Assembly (NCBI GenBank): GCA_002716125.1
Contig: PAZH01000081.1
Span: 1-50,770 of the forward strand
Direction: 5' to 3'
From: Rhodospirillaceae bacterium
GTDB taxonomy: Bacteria > Pseudomonadota > Alphaproteobacteria > UBA8366
Length of the DNA stretch: 50,770 bases
Made by a program: the position numbers and the translations under genes. Positions within the stretch are counted from its first letter, which is position 1; every line of letters begins with the position of its first letter. The notes under the pieces were generated by a model. That model ran no database searches, had not been told where the DNA came from, and saw nothing but the letters and a program-made list of their open reading frames with translations. This document shows, piece after piece, positions 25,572 to 34,146 of this stretch.

Positions 25572-26789
25572 TTATTTCTCCGGGTAGGTGCCGAGCAGGA
25601 CGTTGCCCACATAGTCGCGCGCGTCGATTGGCGAGTGCGGCTGCATGAACGGCCCTGCGCGGACGTCGCGATAGAGACGTGATAGCGGGTTTCGAGCCAT
25701 GAAACCGCCGCCGCCGCTGAGATCCATCGCACGGCTGACGATATCGATAGCATTTCGATTCACGACCCATTTGGCGCTTTGGTAGTCCTTCATTATTTCA
25801 TGGCCTTGCTCATAGGTCGCGTCCGCCCCGCCGTTTGTTTCCCGCATAAAGCGATCGAGGTCTTCGCCATGGCGGCCCAAGATACTTTGGGACGTTGCCA
25901 ATAAGATTTCCATCTCAGCGAGCGCATTGGCCACACCGGGACGCGAAGCCGTATCCTCCGCCTTTTTACGGCCCTCGACCGCAAGCGCCATCGCCGTTTC
26001 GGCAATACCAAGGAAAGCGCCGACCAAGGGCACGTTCGCCAGCGTTCGGTTCACCAGCACGGGGATGCTCCAACCGCCCCACGGCCCAATCGTTCGAAGC
26101 GCGTCTTGCGGAATTAAACAATTGTCGAACTGGACGGACTGACTGCCCGATGCCCGCATGCCGAGCGCATCCCAATCGCCGAGTTGTACGACGCCCTCCG
26201 TGTCCATCGGCATAAGCACGTTGGCGATATAGTCGCCTTCTTCGTTCCGCATCCGCACATTGGTCGCGACATGCGTCGCCAGCGGAGACATGGTGACGAA
26301 GTTTTTCGTACCATTGAGACGCCAGCCTTCCTCGCAAGCCGTCGCCTCCGTCAAAGGGTGCAGATTGTCCGTGCCCCGCTCCGTCGTTGTAGAGCAAATG
26401 AGCATTTCTTTCCGGGCAACTGCTTCAAGGACTTGTTTGGCTCTTGTATGCGGCGCGGAGCCGGGCTCGCTCCGATGATACAGCGCAGCCAATCCCCGAG
26501 TTGCCGATAAGTGCATACTGATGGCAATCGCAGCCGAGCCATCTCCCCGCGCAAGGGTCGCGATGGTCAGCGTCCAGTCGTGAATGGACTGAAGCCCGAA
26601 CCCGCCAAGTTCCTTCGGAACGAAGGCCGCCGTGATTCCGACACGCTGCATATCGCGATAATTATCTGGGTCGATTTCATTCGTCCGGTCGGCGGCATCC
26701 GAACGCGCCCGAAACGTCTCGATGAGGCTTTCCGCCGCCCCAATTACGTATTCGCCAGCTTCGGTTATAGGAGATATTGCGTAGCTCAT
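25572..26789 (-). CDS. Acyl-CoA dehydrogenase-fold flavoprotein (possibly a monooxygenase)
   Basis: 405 residues with the three-part acyl-CoA dehydrogenase fold: N-terminal helices (FVPKELGGFGLQS), a beta domain (STTTERGT, GWRLNGTKNFVT) and a C-terminal helical domain. The usual C-terminal IYEGT catalytic segment of true dehydrogenases is not seen; the end reads RDVRAGPFMQPHSPIDARDYVG. That pattern recalls DszC-like flavin monooxygenases and related proteins. ATG 26789 is preferred; an upstream start at 26834 adds a lysine-rich stretch. Divergent from the flavin monooxygenase gene across about 150 bases. Confidence 0.85.
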   Translation of the reverse strand: MSYAISPITEAGEYVIGAAESLIETFRARSDAADRTNEIDPDNYRDMQRVGITAAFVPKELGGFGLQSIHDWTLTIATLARGDGSAAIAISMHLSATRGLAALYHRSEPGSAPHTRAKQVLEAVARKEMLICSTTTERGTDNLHPLTEATACEEGWRLNGTKNFVTMSPLATHVATNVRMRNEEGDYIANVLMPMDTEGVVQLGDWDALGMRASGSQSVQFDNCLIPQDALRTIGPWGGWSIPVLVNRTLANVPLVGAFLGIAETAMALAVEGRKKAEDTASRPGVANALAEMEILLATSQSILGRHGEDLDRFMRETNGGADATYEQGHEIMKDYQSAKWVVNRNAIDIVSRAMDLSGGGGFMARNPLSRLYRDVRAGPFMQPHSPIDARDYVGNVLLGTYPEK

Positions 26790-26862
26790 GATGGCTTTAT
26801 TCTTTTTGTTTCGCTCGAATCCCTTTTGGGACAAAATCCGCGCATCTGTGGTGTGTTAACTA

Positions 26863-26892
26863 TATGGCTGTTTGAATAGCAAAAACAGCATA
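26863..26892. promoter_or_regulatory. Imperfect dyad in the divergent acyl-CoA-dehydrogenase/FMO intergenic region
   Basis: Left arm TATGGCTGTTT (26863-26873) and right arm AAACAGCATA (26883-26892) pair over ten bases with one bulged G and a 9-base centre. Its location between divergent starts (26789 and 26939) suits an operator. No adjacent regulator gene is seen. Confidence 0.4.
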
Positions 26893-26938
26893 GGTCTGTG
26901 CACGACGGGACGGCAGCCTCCCCACACGAGAGATTTTT

Positions 26939-28726
26939 ATGGACGGTTTGGTTCAAAGAAATATTGAAGACCTCGCGACCGGCTGGATCGAAGAATTCGA
27001 CCACGCGCTGAAGACAAACGATCGGGACGCACTTGGGGCGTTGTTCGCGACCGATAGCCATTGGCGCAATATCTGCGGCATCACCTGGTCGTTTGCGACG
27101 ATCAGCGGAGATGCCGCAATTGCCGACGCACTTCTGGCTCGCGTGGCGGAAGCGGAAGCTTGCGGTTTCGAGCTTTTCGCCGATCGTCATCCGCCGCGTT
27201 TGAACACGGTCGCGGACGAGGAAGTCATCGAAGCCGTCCTACAGTTCCGAACCAAGGCAGGCACCGGGATCGGTGTGGTGCGTTTTAAGCCTGCCAGCGC
27301 GGAGGCGTCGGGCCGCCCGATTGCCTGGTCATTGATGACGGCGATCGAACAACTCGACGGGCACGATTACACCCCTGTACAGGACGAGGAAGACCAGAAT
27401 CACAATCGTTCTTCCGAAACCGGCAATTGGCTAGACCGGCGGGCGCAAGAGCGTAGCTACGACAATAAGGAACCGGACGTCTTGATCGTCGGCGGCGGCC
27501 ATGCAGGTCTCACTTCCGCGGTCGAGCTAAAGCAACTTGGCCTCGACGCGCTGGTCGTCGACGGCATGAAGCGGGTCGGCGACAACTGGCGCCTTCGCTA
27601 TCACAGCCTCAAGCTGCACAACGTCACCTCGGTCAATCATCTGCCGTACATGCCCTTCCCGAAAACTTTTCCTCGCTACATCCCGAAGGACAAGATCGCG
27701 AACTGGCTTGAGAGCTATGTCGAGCATATGGAGCTCAACTTTTGGACCGAAACACGTTTCGAGAGCGCCGCGTACGATGAAAACTCGGACCGTTGGAACG
27801 CGCAGTTACGGATGGCGGACGGAAGCGCGCGTAACGTCCGCCCCGCTCATATCATTATGGCGACCAGCGTCAGCGGGACGCCGAAATACCCCGACATTCC
27901 CACGCTCGATGCCTTCGACGGCACCGTACTGCACTCAAGCCAATTGGACGATGGCAGCCTCTGGACGGGTAAGAAAGCGCTGGTCTTCGGTACCGGGACC
28001 AGCGCCCACGACATTGCACAAGAACTACACGCCAACGGTGCCGACGTCACAATGGTTCAACGCAGTCCCACGATGGTGGTCAATGTGGATCCAAGCGCAC
28101 AGCTCTACGACGGTGCCTATCTCGACCTAACCAAACGGACGGAGGACCTAGACCTCTTCAATTCGTCTTTCCCGATGCCGATCATTAAGGCGAACCACAA
28201 GCTCATCACCACCCGGGTCCGGGCGCACGACAAGCCGATCTTGGATGCGCTGGAGGCGAAGGGTTTTCGCCTCGAATTCGGCGAGGACGGCACAGGCTGG
28301 CCGCTGAAATACCGCACGCGGGGCGGTGGATACTATTTCAACGCCGGCTGTTCGGACCTTATCGCCGACGGCAGTATCGGCCTGGTCCAATACCACGACA
28401 TCGCGCAGTTCGAAGCCGGCGGGATTCAGATGAAGGACGGCTCATCGAAACCGGCCGACCTTGCGGTTTTAGCGACCGGCTACTATCCGCCAGCGCATGA
28501 TATACCGGGATACTATGGCCAAGCTGTCGCCGATCGCGTCGGTACGGTGTGGAACGTTCATCCCGAGACACAGGAAATCAACAATATGTGGGTGCGCACC
28601 GGCCAACCGGGCCTTTGGTTCACGGGCGGCTCATTCTCGCAGTGTCGAATCTATTCGAAGTATCTCGCGCGCCAGATCCTAGGCGTCGAATTGGGTCTGC
28701 TCACCAAGACCGCGCCCGTGGATTAG
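26939..28726 (+). CDS. Flavin-containing monooxygenase with N-terminal NTF2-like domain
   Basis: 595 residues. About 10-140 forms an NTF2/SnoaL-like cone. Residues 181-208 are the FAD site (VLIVGGGHAGLTSAVEL). The FMO/YUCCA-type fingerprint FDGTVLHSSQLDD comes next, followed by the NADPH site ALVFGTGTSAHDIAQEL, and ATGY appears late in the chain. These enzymes use NADPH and O2 to oxygenate soft nucleophiles or carbonyls. A GAGAG ribosome-binding site precedes the ATG. The stop overlaps that of the convergent ThDP enzyme gene by four bases. Role in the neighbouring amine/amide gene group is only suggested. Confidence 0.9.
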   Translation: MDGLVQRNIEDLATGWIEEFDHALKTNDRDALGALFATDSHWRNICGITWSFATISGDAAIADALLARVAEAEACGFELFADRHPPRLNTVADEEVIEAVLQFRTKAGTGIGVVRFKPASAEASGRPIAWSLMTAIEQLDGHDYTPVQDEEDQNHNRSSETGNWLDRRAQERSYDNKEPDVLIVGGGHAGLTSAVELKQLGLDALVVDGMKRVGDNWRLRYHSLKLHNVTSVNHLPYMPFPKTFPRYIPKDKIANWLESYVEHMELNFWTETRFESAAYDENSDRWNAQLRMADGSARNVRPAHIIMATSVSGTPKYPDIPTLDAFDGTVLHSSQLDDGSLWTGKKALVFGTGTSAHDIAQELHANGADVTMVQRSPTMVVNVDPSAQLYDGAYLDLTKRTEDLDLFNSSFPMPIIKANHKLITTRVRAHDKPILDALEAKGFRLEFGEDGTGWPLKYRTRGGGYYFNAGCSDLIADGSIGLVQYHDIAQFEAGGIQMKDGSSKPADLAVLATGYYPPAHDIPGYYGQAVADRVGTVWNVHPETQEINNMWVRTGQPGLWFTGGSFSQCRIYSKYLARQILGVELGLLTKTAPVD

Positions 28727-30453
28727 AGGACTTTATCGTCCGCCGTCTCCACATCGAGAACGTAGCATTCGCCCGCTTCGACCGCTTTGATACCCGCTTC
28801 GAGGGCGGGCATCAGGTCCTTGATATCCCGCACCGTCTCGCCGGCCGACACGCCGTAGGAGCGCGCCTGTGCCGGAATATCGACCCGCGGATTCTCTAAA
28901 CTTTGGCCGATCCATTTATTCTCTACCGGACGTCCACGGTTTTCCGCCATTGTCTTTTGGTGACCGACATCGTTGCCGTAAGACCGGTTGTTGTTCACGA
29001 TCAGCAGCAACGGGATGCCGTAATGCGCCGCCGTCCAGAGCGCTGAAGCACCCATCAAGAAATCGCCGTCGCCCATAATGGCGACGGGCAAGCGACCCGA
29101 GCCTTGCAACGCCAAGGCGGAACCGACAACCATCCCGGGTCCGGACCCCACGCCGGCGCCGCCGTCGTTCCCAATATAATCCAGCGGCCCGTCGATACGG
29201 ATCGTCGGGGCCGGCCAGCCAATCGGCAAGCGGACATAAGTGGTCGGGCGTGAGCCAATCGCCGCATCCACCGCCGTGCCAAGAGAGACCAGATCGATCG
29301 CGCCAGTGCCGGAAGGGGCCGCACTCGGCGCGACGTCATAGGTCTGCTTATCGCCGGACGGCAATCCCTTGAGCGCGGCGGCCACAAAGCTATCGGGCGT
29401 ACTGAGGACCGGCAGGTCGACCGCCGGTAGCACGTGATGGTCGAAGGACCAACCATTCGAATTCAGATCGTCCATCGAGACGCTGATGATCTTCGCATCG
29501 GTCCCGCCTGCGGCTTGTAAGGTTCCGCCGAAATCCAGCCAATCGAGATTGAGGATAACGTCGGCGTTCCGAATCAACGCTTCGTCATCCGCCGTCGTCC
29601 GGTAGTTCAGATGGTTCGGATGCAGGGGATGATGCGTCGGGAAGGCCGCTGCGGTCCTTTGGTTGGTAATGACACGCGCGCCCAGCGCTTCCGCGAAGGC
29701 GACCCTCCGATCCCAGTCCGATTGATTGCGCGAGACGCGACCGGCCATAATGAGCGGCGACTTCGCCGCTTTCAGCATCTCCACCGCCGCTTCGACGGCG
29801 TCCGACGTTGGTGCGGGATCCGCCTCTACAGCAAAACGTGTCACATCGGGAATATTCGGCACCGACGCCAGTTTCGATTCCTGCATGCCGACATCAAGCA
29901 CGATATAGACCGGGCCCTGCGGCTGACGGCGCATGATGCGATTGGCGCGCAAGACCGATTCGATGGCCGCCGCCGGCGACGCCGGCTGATCGTCCCATTT
30001 GACATAGTCGCGCACCAAGGCGCCCTGGTCGCGCGAGGTGTGTATCCAATCGATCCATGGACGGCGCATGGCGGCATCCACCGGCCCGGTGGCCCCGAAC
30101 ACCATCACCGGCGCGCGGTCGCACCATGCATCGAAGATCGCCATCGTCGCGTGCATCAAGCCGACGTTCGAGTGCACGGCGGCAGCCATCGGCTTGTCCG
30201 TCACCTTCGCATAGCCATGGGCGATGGCGACGCAATGCTCCTCGTGCAGGCACACGAGCATCTGCGGGTCGCGGTTGCCGAGGTAGTTCACCAGGCTGTC
30301 CTGAAAGCCGCGATAACTGGCACCCGGCACCATCGCGATATAGGGAATGTCGAGTTGCCGAATCACTTCCGCGACAACATCGCTGCCCCAGCCCATTTCC
30401 GGGTTGTCGACGCCGACAGGGCGCTCCGGCTCGTTCGGACGGTCAATGGCCAT
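28723..30453 (-). CDS. Thiamine diphosphate-dependent enzyme (acetolactate synthase / decarboxylase superfamily)
   Basis: 576 residues with the three-domain ThDP layout: the activating glutamate in CLHEEHCVAIAHGYAK near residue 70, a central domain starting near 190, and the ThDP/Mg motif GDGDFLMGAS followed by VNNNRSYGND near the C-terminus. ATG 30453 has AGAGGA at good spacing; upstream codons look non-coding. GTG-like insertions or signal peptides are absent. It follows the glyoxalase II gene by 23 bases. It lacks a neighbouring small regulatory ilvN, so biosynthetic acetolactate synthase is unlikely; a 2-ketoacid or oxalyl-type decarboxylase is possible. Confidence 0.85.
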   Translation of the reverse strand: MAIDRPNEPERPVGVDNPEMGWGSDVVAEVIRQLDIPYIAMVPGASYRGFQDSLVNYLGNRDPQMLVCLHEEHCVAIAHGYAKVTDKPMAAAVHSNVGLMHATMAIFDAWCDRAPVMVFGATGPVDAAMRRPWIDWIHTSRDQGALVRDYVKWDDQPASPAAAIESVLRANRIMRRQPQGPVYIVLDVGMQESKLASVPNIPDVTRFAVEADPAPTSDAVEAAVEMLKAAKSPLIMAGRVSRNQSDWDRRVAFAEALGARVITNQRTAAAFPTHHPLHPNHLNYRTTADDEALIRNADVILNLDWLDFGGTLQAAGGTDAKIISVSMDDLNSNGWSFDHHVLPAVDLPVLSTPDSFVAAALKGLPSGDKQTYDVAPSAAPSGTGAIDLVSLGTAVDAAIGSRPTTYVRLPIGWPAPTIRIDGPLDYIGNDGGAGVGSGPGMVVGSALALQGSGRLPVAIMGDGDFLMGASALWTAAHYGIPLLLIVNNNRSYGNDVGHQKTMAENRGRPVENKWIGQSLENPRVDIPAQARSYGVSAGETVRDIKDLMPALEAGIKAVEAGECYVLDVETADDKVL

Positions 30454-30476
30454 GCCGATTCCTCTCTTCTCTTTTC

Positions 30477-31247
30477 TTAGAATCCGTCTTTGCGCTTCCG
30501 CGTTTCGGTAAACACCTCGACGAGACTGGCGCCGGTCAGGCCGATTGTCTCTTGCAAATGCGGGCTGTCGGCACGAAAGAACGGATTGGTCTTCCATTCT
30601 TCTTCCATCAGCGACGGCACTGTTGCGATATCCTGCGCCCGTTTCGCATCGACATCGCGCATCCGCGCGATCAGATCCGGATTGTCCGGCTCGACCGTCA
30701 ATGCAAACTGGCCGTTCTTCTGGGTGTACTCATGCGCGCAATAGATTTGAGTTGCAGCCGGCAGCGCCTTCAAACGGTCCAAAGACCCCAGCATTTGGTC
30801 GAACGCGCCTTCAATCACCCGCCCGCAGCCCATCGCAAAAATGGTATCGCCGCAGAACAGGCTGTCCGATTCCTCAAACCAATAGGCGATATGACCGAGC
30901 GTATGTCCGGAGACGTCGAAGACCTGCGCCGTCGCGTTGCCGAACTCATAGGTGTCGCCATCTTCCAATTCGACATCGATCCCGGGAATCCGCTCTCGGT
31001 CGGAACGGGAACCGACAATCGTGCAGCCGGTCTTTTCTTTAAGCTCCAGATTACCGCCAGTGTGATCGTGATGGTGATACGTATTCAGAATGTGGGTCAA
31101 GGACCAGCCCTGAGCATCCAATGCCGCCAAGACCGGATCGACGACCGCAGGGTCGACCGCCGCCGTCAGGTTCGAGGATGCCTCATGCGCCAGCCAGACG
31201 TAATTGTCCCGCAGTACCGGAACGCGGTGAATCTCGAGCTTCGCCAT
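30477..31247 (-). CDS. gloB: Hydroxyacylglutathione hydrolase (glyoxalase II), variant metal motif
   Basis: 256 residues, normal GloB length, metallo-beta-lactamase fold. It would hydrolyse S-D-lactoylglutathione to D-lactate and glutathione. The usual THxHxDH motif reads T-Y-H-H-H-D-H at residues 56-62, so the first metal-ligand histidine is tyrosine 57. Later ligands are present: SGHTLGHIAYW, CGDTIF and CAHEYT. The C-terminal glutathione-binding region (EEEWKTNPFFR) is conserved. A GGAGAAGAAG ribosome-binding site precedes ATG 31247. It lies between a methyltransferase gene and the ThDP gene on one strand. Confidence 0.88.
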   Translation of the reverse strand: MAKLEIHRVPVLRDNYVWLAHEASSNLTAAVDPAVVDPVLAALDAQGWSLTHILNTYHHHDHTGGNLELKEKTGCTIVGSRSDRERIPGIDVELEDGDTYEFGNATAQVFDVSGHTLGHIAYWFEESDSLFCGDTIFAMGCGRVIEGAFDQMLGSLDRLKALPAATQIYCAHEYTQKNGQFALTVEPDNPDLIARMRDVDAKRAQDIATVPSLMEEEWKTNPFFRADSPHLQETIGLTGASLVEVFTETRKRKDGF

Positions 31248-31277
31248 GCTTCTTCTCCGCCGTCAGAGATAACGTGG

Positions 31278-31835
31278 CTATTTATGTACTCTTAATTTCA
31301 CGGAAGTCTCTTTGATAACGTTATTGTGCTGGCGGATGGCGAGTAAAAGATCTGTATCGCCCATGGCGCCAGACTGCACTTTCGAGAGCCAGGGCTGCTC
31401 AAGCGTGAACTTCATGTCTTCCATCTCGAAATCGACTTCGAGGATATGAGCGAGCGGCGTATTGGCGGCCTTTTGAGCCACAAATTCGTCGCACGCCTTC
31501 TTAGAGAACATGGCCAGCGCCTCGACCGTCACCGCACGGACATGGGTCGGATCGTTTAAGAAGTCGTCATGACGCGGATGCGGAACCGCGATTCGAACCT
31601 CGGCCCCGTCAGCACACACGCGATACAGCTCCTTGATTATGCCGAAATAGACCTCGGTCTCTTGTCCCAGGTGTTCGAGCACGTGGCTCATCACCACTTC
31701 GTCGACCGCGTTATCGGCCCAAGGCCATGGAAACACTTCGAGATCGACGACTTCGTCCGGCTCGCAGTACGCAAATTTATCGACGTTAACAAACCCGTCC
31801 ATCTTGTAGTTGCCGCAACCGAGATTGAGTTTCAT
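31278..31835 (-). CDS. Class I SAM-dependent methyltransferase
   Basis: 185 residues. The SAM motif KLNLGCGNYKMDGFVNVD is at the extreme N-terminus, with an SHVLEHL motif near residue 50, a layout typical of short methyltransferases linked to surface polysaccharide or small-molecule modification. ATG 31835 has AGAGGA upstream. It starts the minus-strand run that continues into gloB (30 bases) and the ThDP gene. The acceptor is unknown. Confidence 0.82.
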   Translation of the reverse strand: MKLNLGCGNYKMDGFVNVDKFAYCEPDEVVDLEVFPWPWADNAVDEVVMSHVLEHLGQETEVYFGIIKELYRVCADGAEVRIAVPHPRHDDFLNDPTHVRAVTVEALAMFSKKACDEFVAQKAANTPLAHILEVDFEMEDMKFTLEQPWLSKVQSGAMGDTDLLLAIRQHNNVIKETSVKLRVHK

Positions 31836-32026
31836 TTCATATATCCTCTACATCGCAGGCTGTTTTAACGCCTCCGTCTGACGGCGATTCTTTCGTCTTC
31901 ATGAGATAATTCGCTGAAATTCCGGTTTAATCCAACGGATTTCCGCCAATTTTCGAGCCAACTTGACTCCATTCAAAAAGAAGTTGAAAATTTGTGAATG
32001 TTCTTGCTTTGTTCATGATGACAACG

Positions 32027-32073
32027 TTCCTATATCTGGTATCGTGTGTGCCTTCATATACGAAATCTAGTGT
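32027..32073. promoter_or_regulatory. Two tandem NrdR-box-like sequences upstream of nrdA
   Basis: Sites at 32027-32042 (core CTATATCTGGT) and 32058-32073 (GAAATCTAGTGT end) match the palindromic NrdR consensus at about 10 and 12 of 16 positions. They are 31 bases apart start to start, the three-turn spacing usual for tandem NrdR boxes. A weak promoter (TTGTTC 32009-32014, TATATC 32031-32036) overlaps the first. The rest of the 285-base gap from 31836 shows nothing else recognisable. Confidence 0.5.
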
Positions 32074-32167
32074 TTATTCACAAAACGTTCGTTCCACAGC
32101 TGTGGATAGGGGGAGAAAATATGGATGGATCTGGCGTAATTCTACGGGATGGAGCAGTTGTGGATAA
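32074..32167. promoter_or_regulatory. DnaA-box cluster at the nrdA start
   Basis: Three matches to TTWTNCACA: 32074-32082 TTATTCACA (+, full), 32101-32109 (minus, CTATCCACA, one mismatch) and 32159-32167 (minus, TTATCCACA, full, inside the first nrdA codons). The middle one overlaps a perfect 14-base palindrome TCCACAGCTGTGGA (32093-32106). E. coli nrdAB is DnaA-regulated, so the same is plausible here. Confidence 0.5.
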
Positions 32168-34082
32168 CTCCGACAATGGGCGGAACGAAGACGATTCCGA
32201 TCTGTTGGCGATTTCCGAGAATTCGGACCAGAACCCCCAAGATTACCTCGATATCAAACAAAACGAACGCGGGATTCGCGTCACCGTCGACCGGCGGCGC
32301 GACGAATTCCTGACGGCCTTCGGCAAGGCGACCCTAACCGACCGCTATTTGATGCGGGATGAGGATTACCAAGACCTCTTCGCCCGCGTCGCCATGCATT
32401 ATGCGGACGATTCGGATCACGCCCAGCGTATTTACGACTATATGAGCCAACATTGGTTCATGCCGTCGACTCCGGTCCTCTCGAACGGGGGCACGTCGCG
32501 CGGCCTGCCGATCTCGTGCTTTTTGAACGAAGCGGGCGATAGCTTGGAAGGTATCGTCGGTCTGTGGAATGAGAATGTCTGGCTGGCGGCCCGCGGCGGC
32601 GGAATCGGCAGCTACTGGGGCAATCTCCGCTCGATCGGCGAACAAGTCGGCCATAATGGCAAGACATCCGGCGTGATTCCGTTCATCCGCGTGATGGATT
32701 CACTGACCTTGGCAATCAGCCAAGGCTCACTCCGCCGCGGGAGTGCCGCCGTCTACCTGCCCTTGAGCCACCCCGAGATTGAAGAATTTGTCGAATTGCG
32801 GCGCCCGACCGGCGGCGACCCGAATCGCAAGGCCCTAAACTTGCACCACGGTGTCTTGGTGCCGGACGCTTTCATGCGTGCGGTCGAAGCGGATGCCGAA
32901 TGGGCCCTGACGAGCCCGAAGGACGGTTCGGTCCTGCGCAAGATTTCGGCCCGCTCGCTCTGGATTCGCATCCTGACTTCACGGATCGAGACCGGCGAGC
33001 CTTATCTCGTCAACATCGACCATGTGAACAAGGCGCTGCCGGAGCATCAGAAACTCGGCGGCCTCGAAGTGAAGACCTCGAATCTCTGCTCCGAAATCAC
33101 CTTGCCCACAGGGCTCGACCGCTTCGGCGAGGACCGCACTGCGGTCTGCTGTCTCTCGTCCCTGAACCTCGAAAAGTATCCCGAATGGGAGAAAGACGAA
33201 GGGTTCATCGAAGACATCATGCGCTTCCTCGACAACGTACTGCAGGACTTCATCGACAATGCGCCGGACGATTTCAGCCGCGCCAAATACTCGGCGATGC
33301 GCGAGCGTTCGGTTGGCCTTGGCGTCATGGGTTTCCATTCCTTCCTGCAAGCCAATCGAATCCCGTTCGAAGGTGCCATGGCGAAGGTCTGGAATATGCG
33401 CATGTTCAAGCATATCCGCGCCGGCGCCGATGCTGCGTCCCGCGTTCTAGCGGAAGAGCGTGGTGCCTGCCCGGATGCCGAGGATTTCGGCATCATGGAG
33501 CGCTTTTCCAACAAGCTTTCGGTTGCTCCGACCGCGTCGATCTCGATCATTTGCGGCGGCGCTTCGCCAGGCATCGAGCCGGCAGCGGCGAACAGCTTTA
33601 CGCACAAAACCCTGTCGGGCTCGTTCAACGTCCGCAATCCCTATCTTCGCGCGCTTTTGGCTGAAAAGGGTAAGGATACGGACGAGGTTTGGTCCTCGAT
33701 CACGACCAACGAAGGGTCGGTTCAAAACCTCGATTTCCTAACGGAAGACGAGAAAGCCGTGTTCCGCACCGCGTTCGAGATCGATCAACGCTGGATCGTC
33801 GAGCATGCGGGCGACCGGTCCGAATACATCTGTCAGTCGCAGTCGATCAACTTGTTCCTACCCGCGGACATCCATAAACGCGACCTTCATCAATTGCACC
33901 TCCAGGCCTGGAAGAAGGGCGTGAAGAGCCTCTACTACTGCCGTTCCAAATCTATTCAGCGGGCGGAAGTCGTGGCGAACAACGAGAACGGTCAAATGGC
34001 CGTACCGAATCTCGGCAAAGTGAATGGCGGCGACCAACCGGTCGAGCATATCGACTACGAGGAATGTCTCGCCTGCCAATAG
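32121..34082 (+). CDS. nrdA: Ribonucleoside-diphosphate reductase alpha subunit, no ATP-cone
   Basis: Catalytic subunit of class I ribonucleotide reductase. 653 residues from ATG 32121, which has GGGGGAG upstream; the in-frame GTG at 32046 is rejected. The first 45 residues are an Asp/Asn/Glu-rich tail, then the catalytic barrel begins without the ~90-residue N-terminal ATP-cone of E. coli NrdA. Active-site cysteines are C133 (ISCFL), C323 (NLCSEITLP) and C343/344 (CCLSSLNL); SVAPTASISIICGGASPGIE and the C-terminal CLAC reductant-shuttle pair are present. nrdB follows 64 bases later. Control by NrdR and DnaA is suggested by upstream sites. Confidence 0.93.
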   Translation: MDGSGVILRDGAVVDNSDNGRNEDDSDLLAISENSDQNPQDYLDIKQNERGIRVTVDRRRDEFLTAFGKATLTDRYLMRDEDYQDLFARVAMHYADDSDHAQRIYDYMSQHWFMPSTPVLSNGGTSRGLPISCFLNEAGDSLEGIVGLWNENVWLAARGGGIGSYWGNLRSIGEQVGHNGKTSGVIPFIRVMDSLTLAISQGSLRRGSAAVYLPLSHPEIEEFVELRRPTGGDPNRKALNLHHGVLVPDAFMRAVEADAEWALTSPKDGSVLRKISARSLWIRILTSRIETGEPYLVNIDHVNKALPEHQKLGGLEVKTSNLCSEITLPTGLDRFGEDRTAVCCLSSLNLEKYPEWEKDEGFIEDIMRFLDNVLQDFIDNAPDDFSRAKYSAMRERSVGLGVMGFHSFLQANRIPFEGAMAKVWNMRMFKHIRAGADAASRVLAEERGACPDAEDFGIMERFSNKLSVAPTASISIICGGASPGIEPAAANSFTHKTLSGSFNVRNPYLRALLAEKGKDTDEVWSSITTNEGSVQNLDFLTEDEKAVFRTAFEIDQRWIVEHAGDRSEYICQSQSINLFLPADIHKRDLHQLHLQAWKKGVKSLYYCRSKSIQRAEVVANNENGQMAVPNLGKVNGGDQPVEHIDYEECLACQ

Positions 34083-34146
34083 TCTGAATATATTAAGCCC
34101 GGTCGTCATAGGGACGCCGGGTCCGGATTGAAGAAAGATAAAGAAT

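Noticed and set aside
32074..32167. Replication origin suggested by clustered DnaA boxes
   Set aside because: Only three boxes, no AT-rich unwinding element, and no dnaA/gidA/parAB-type neighbours; regulation of nrdA explains them better.
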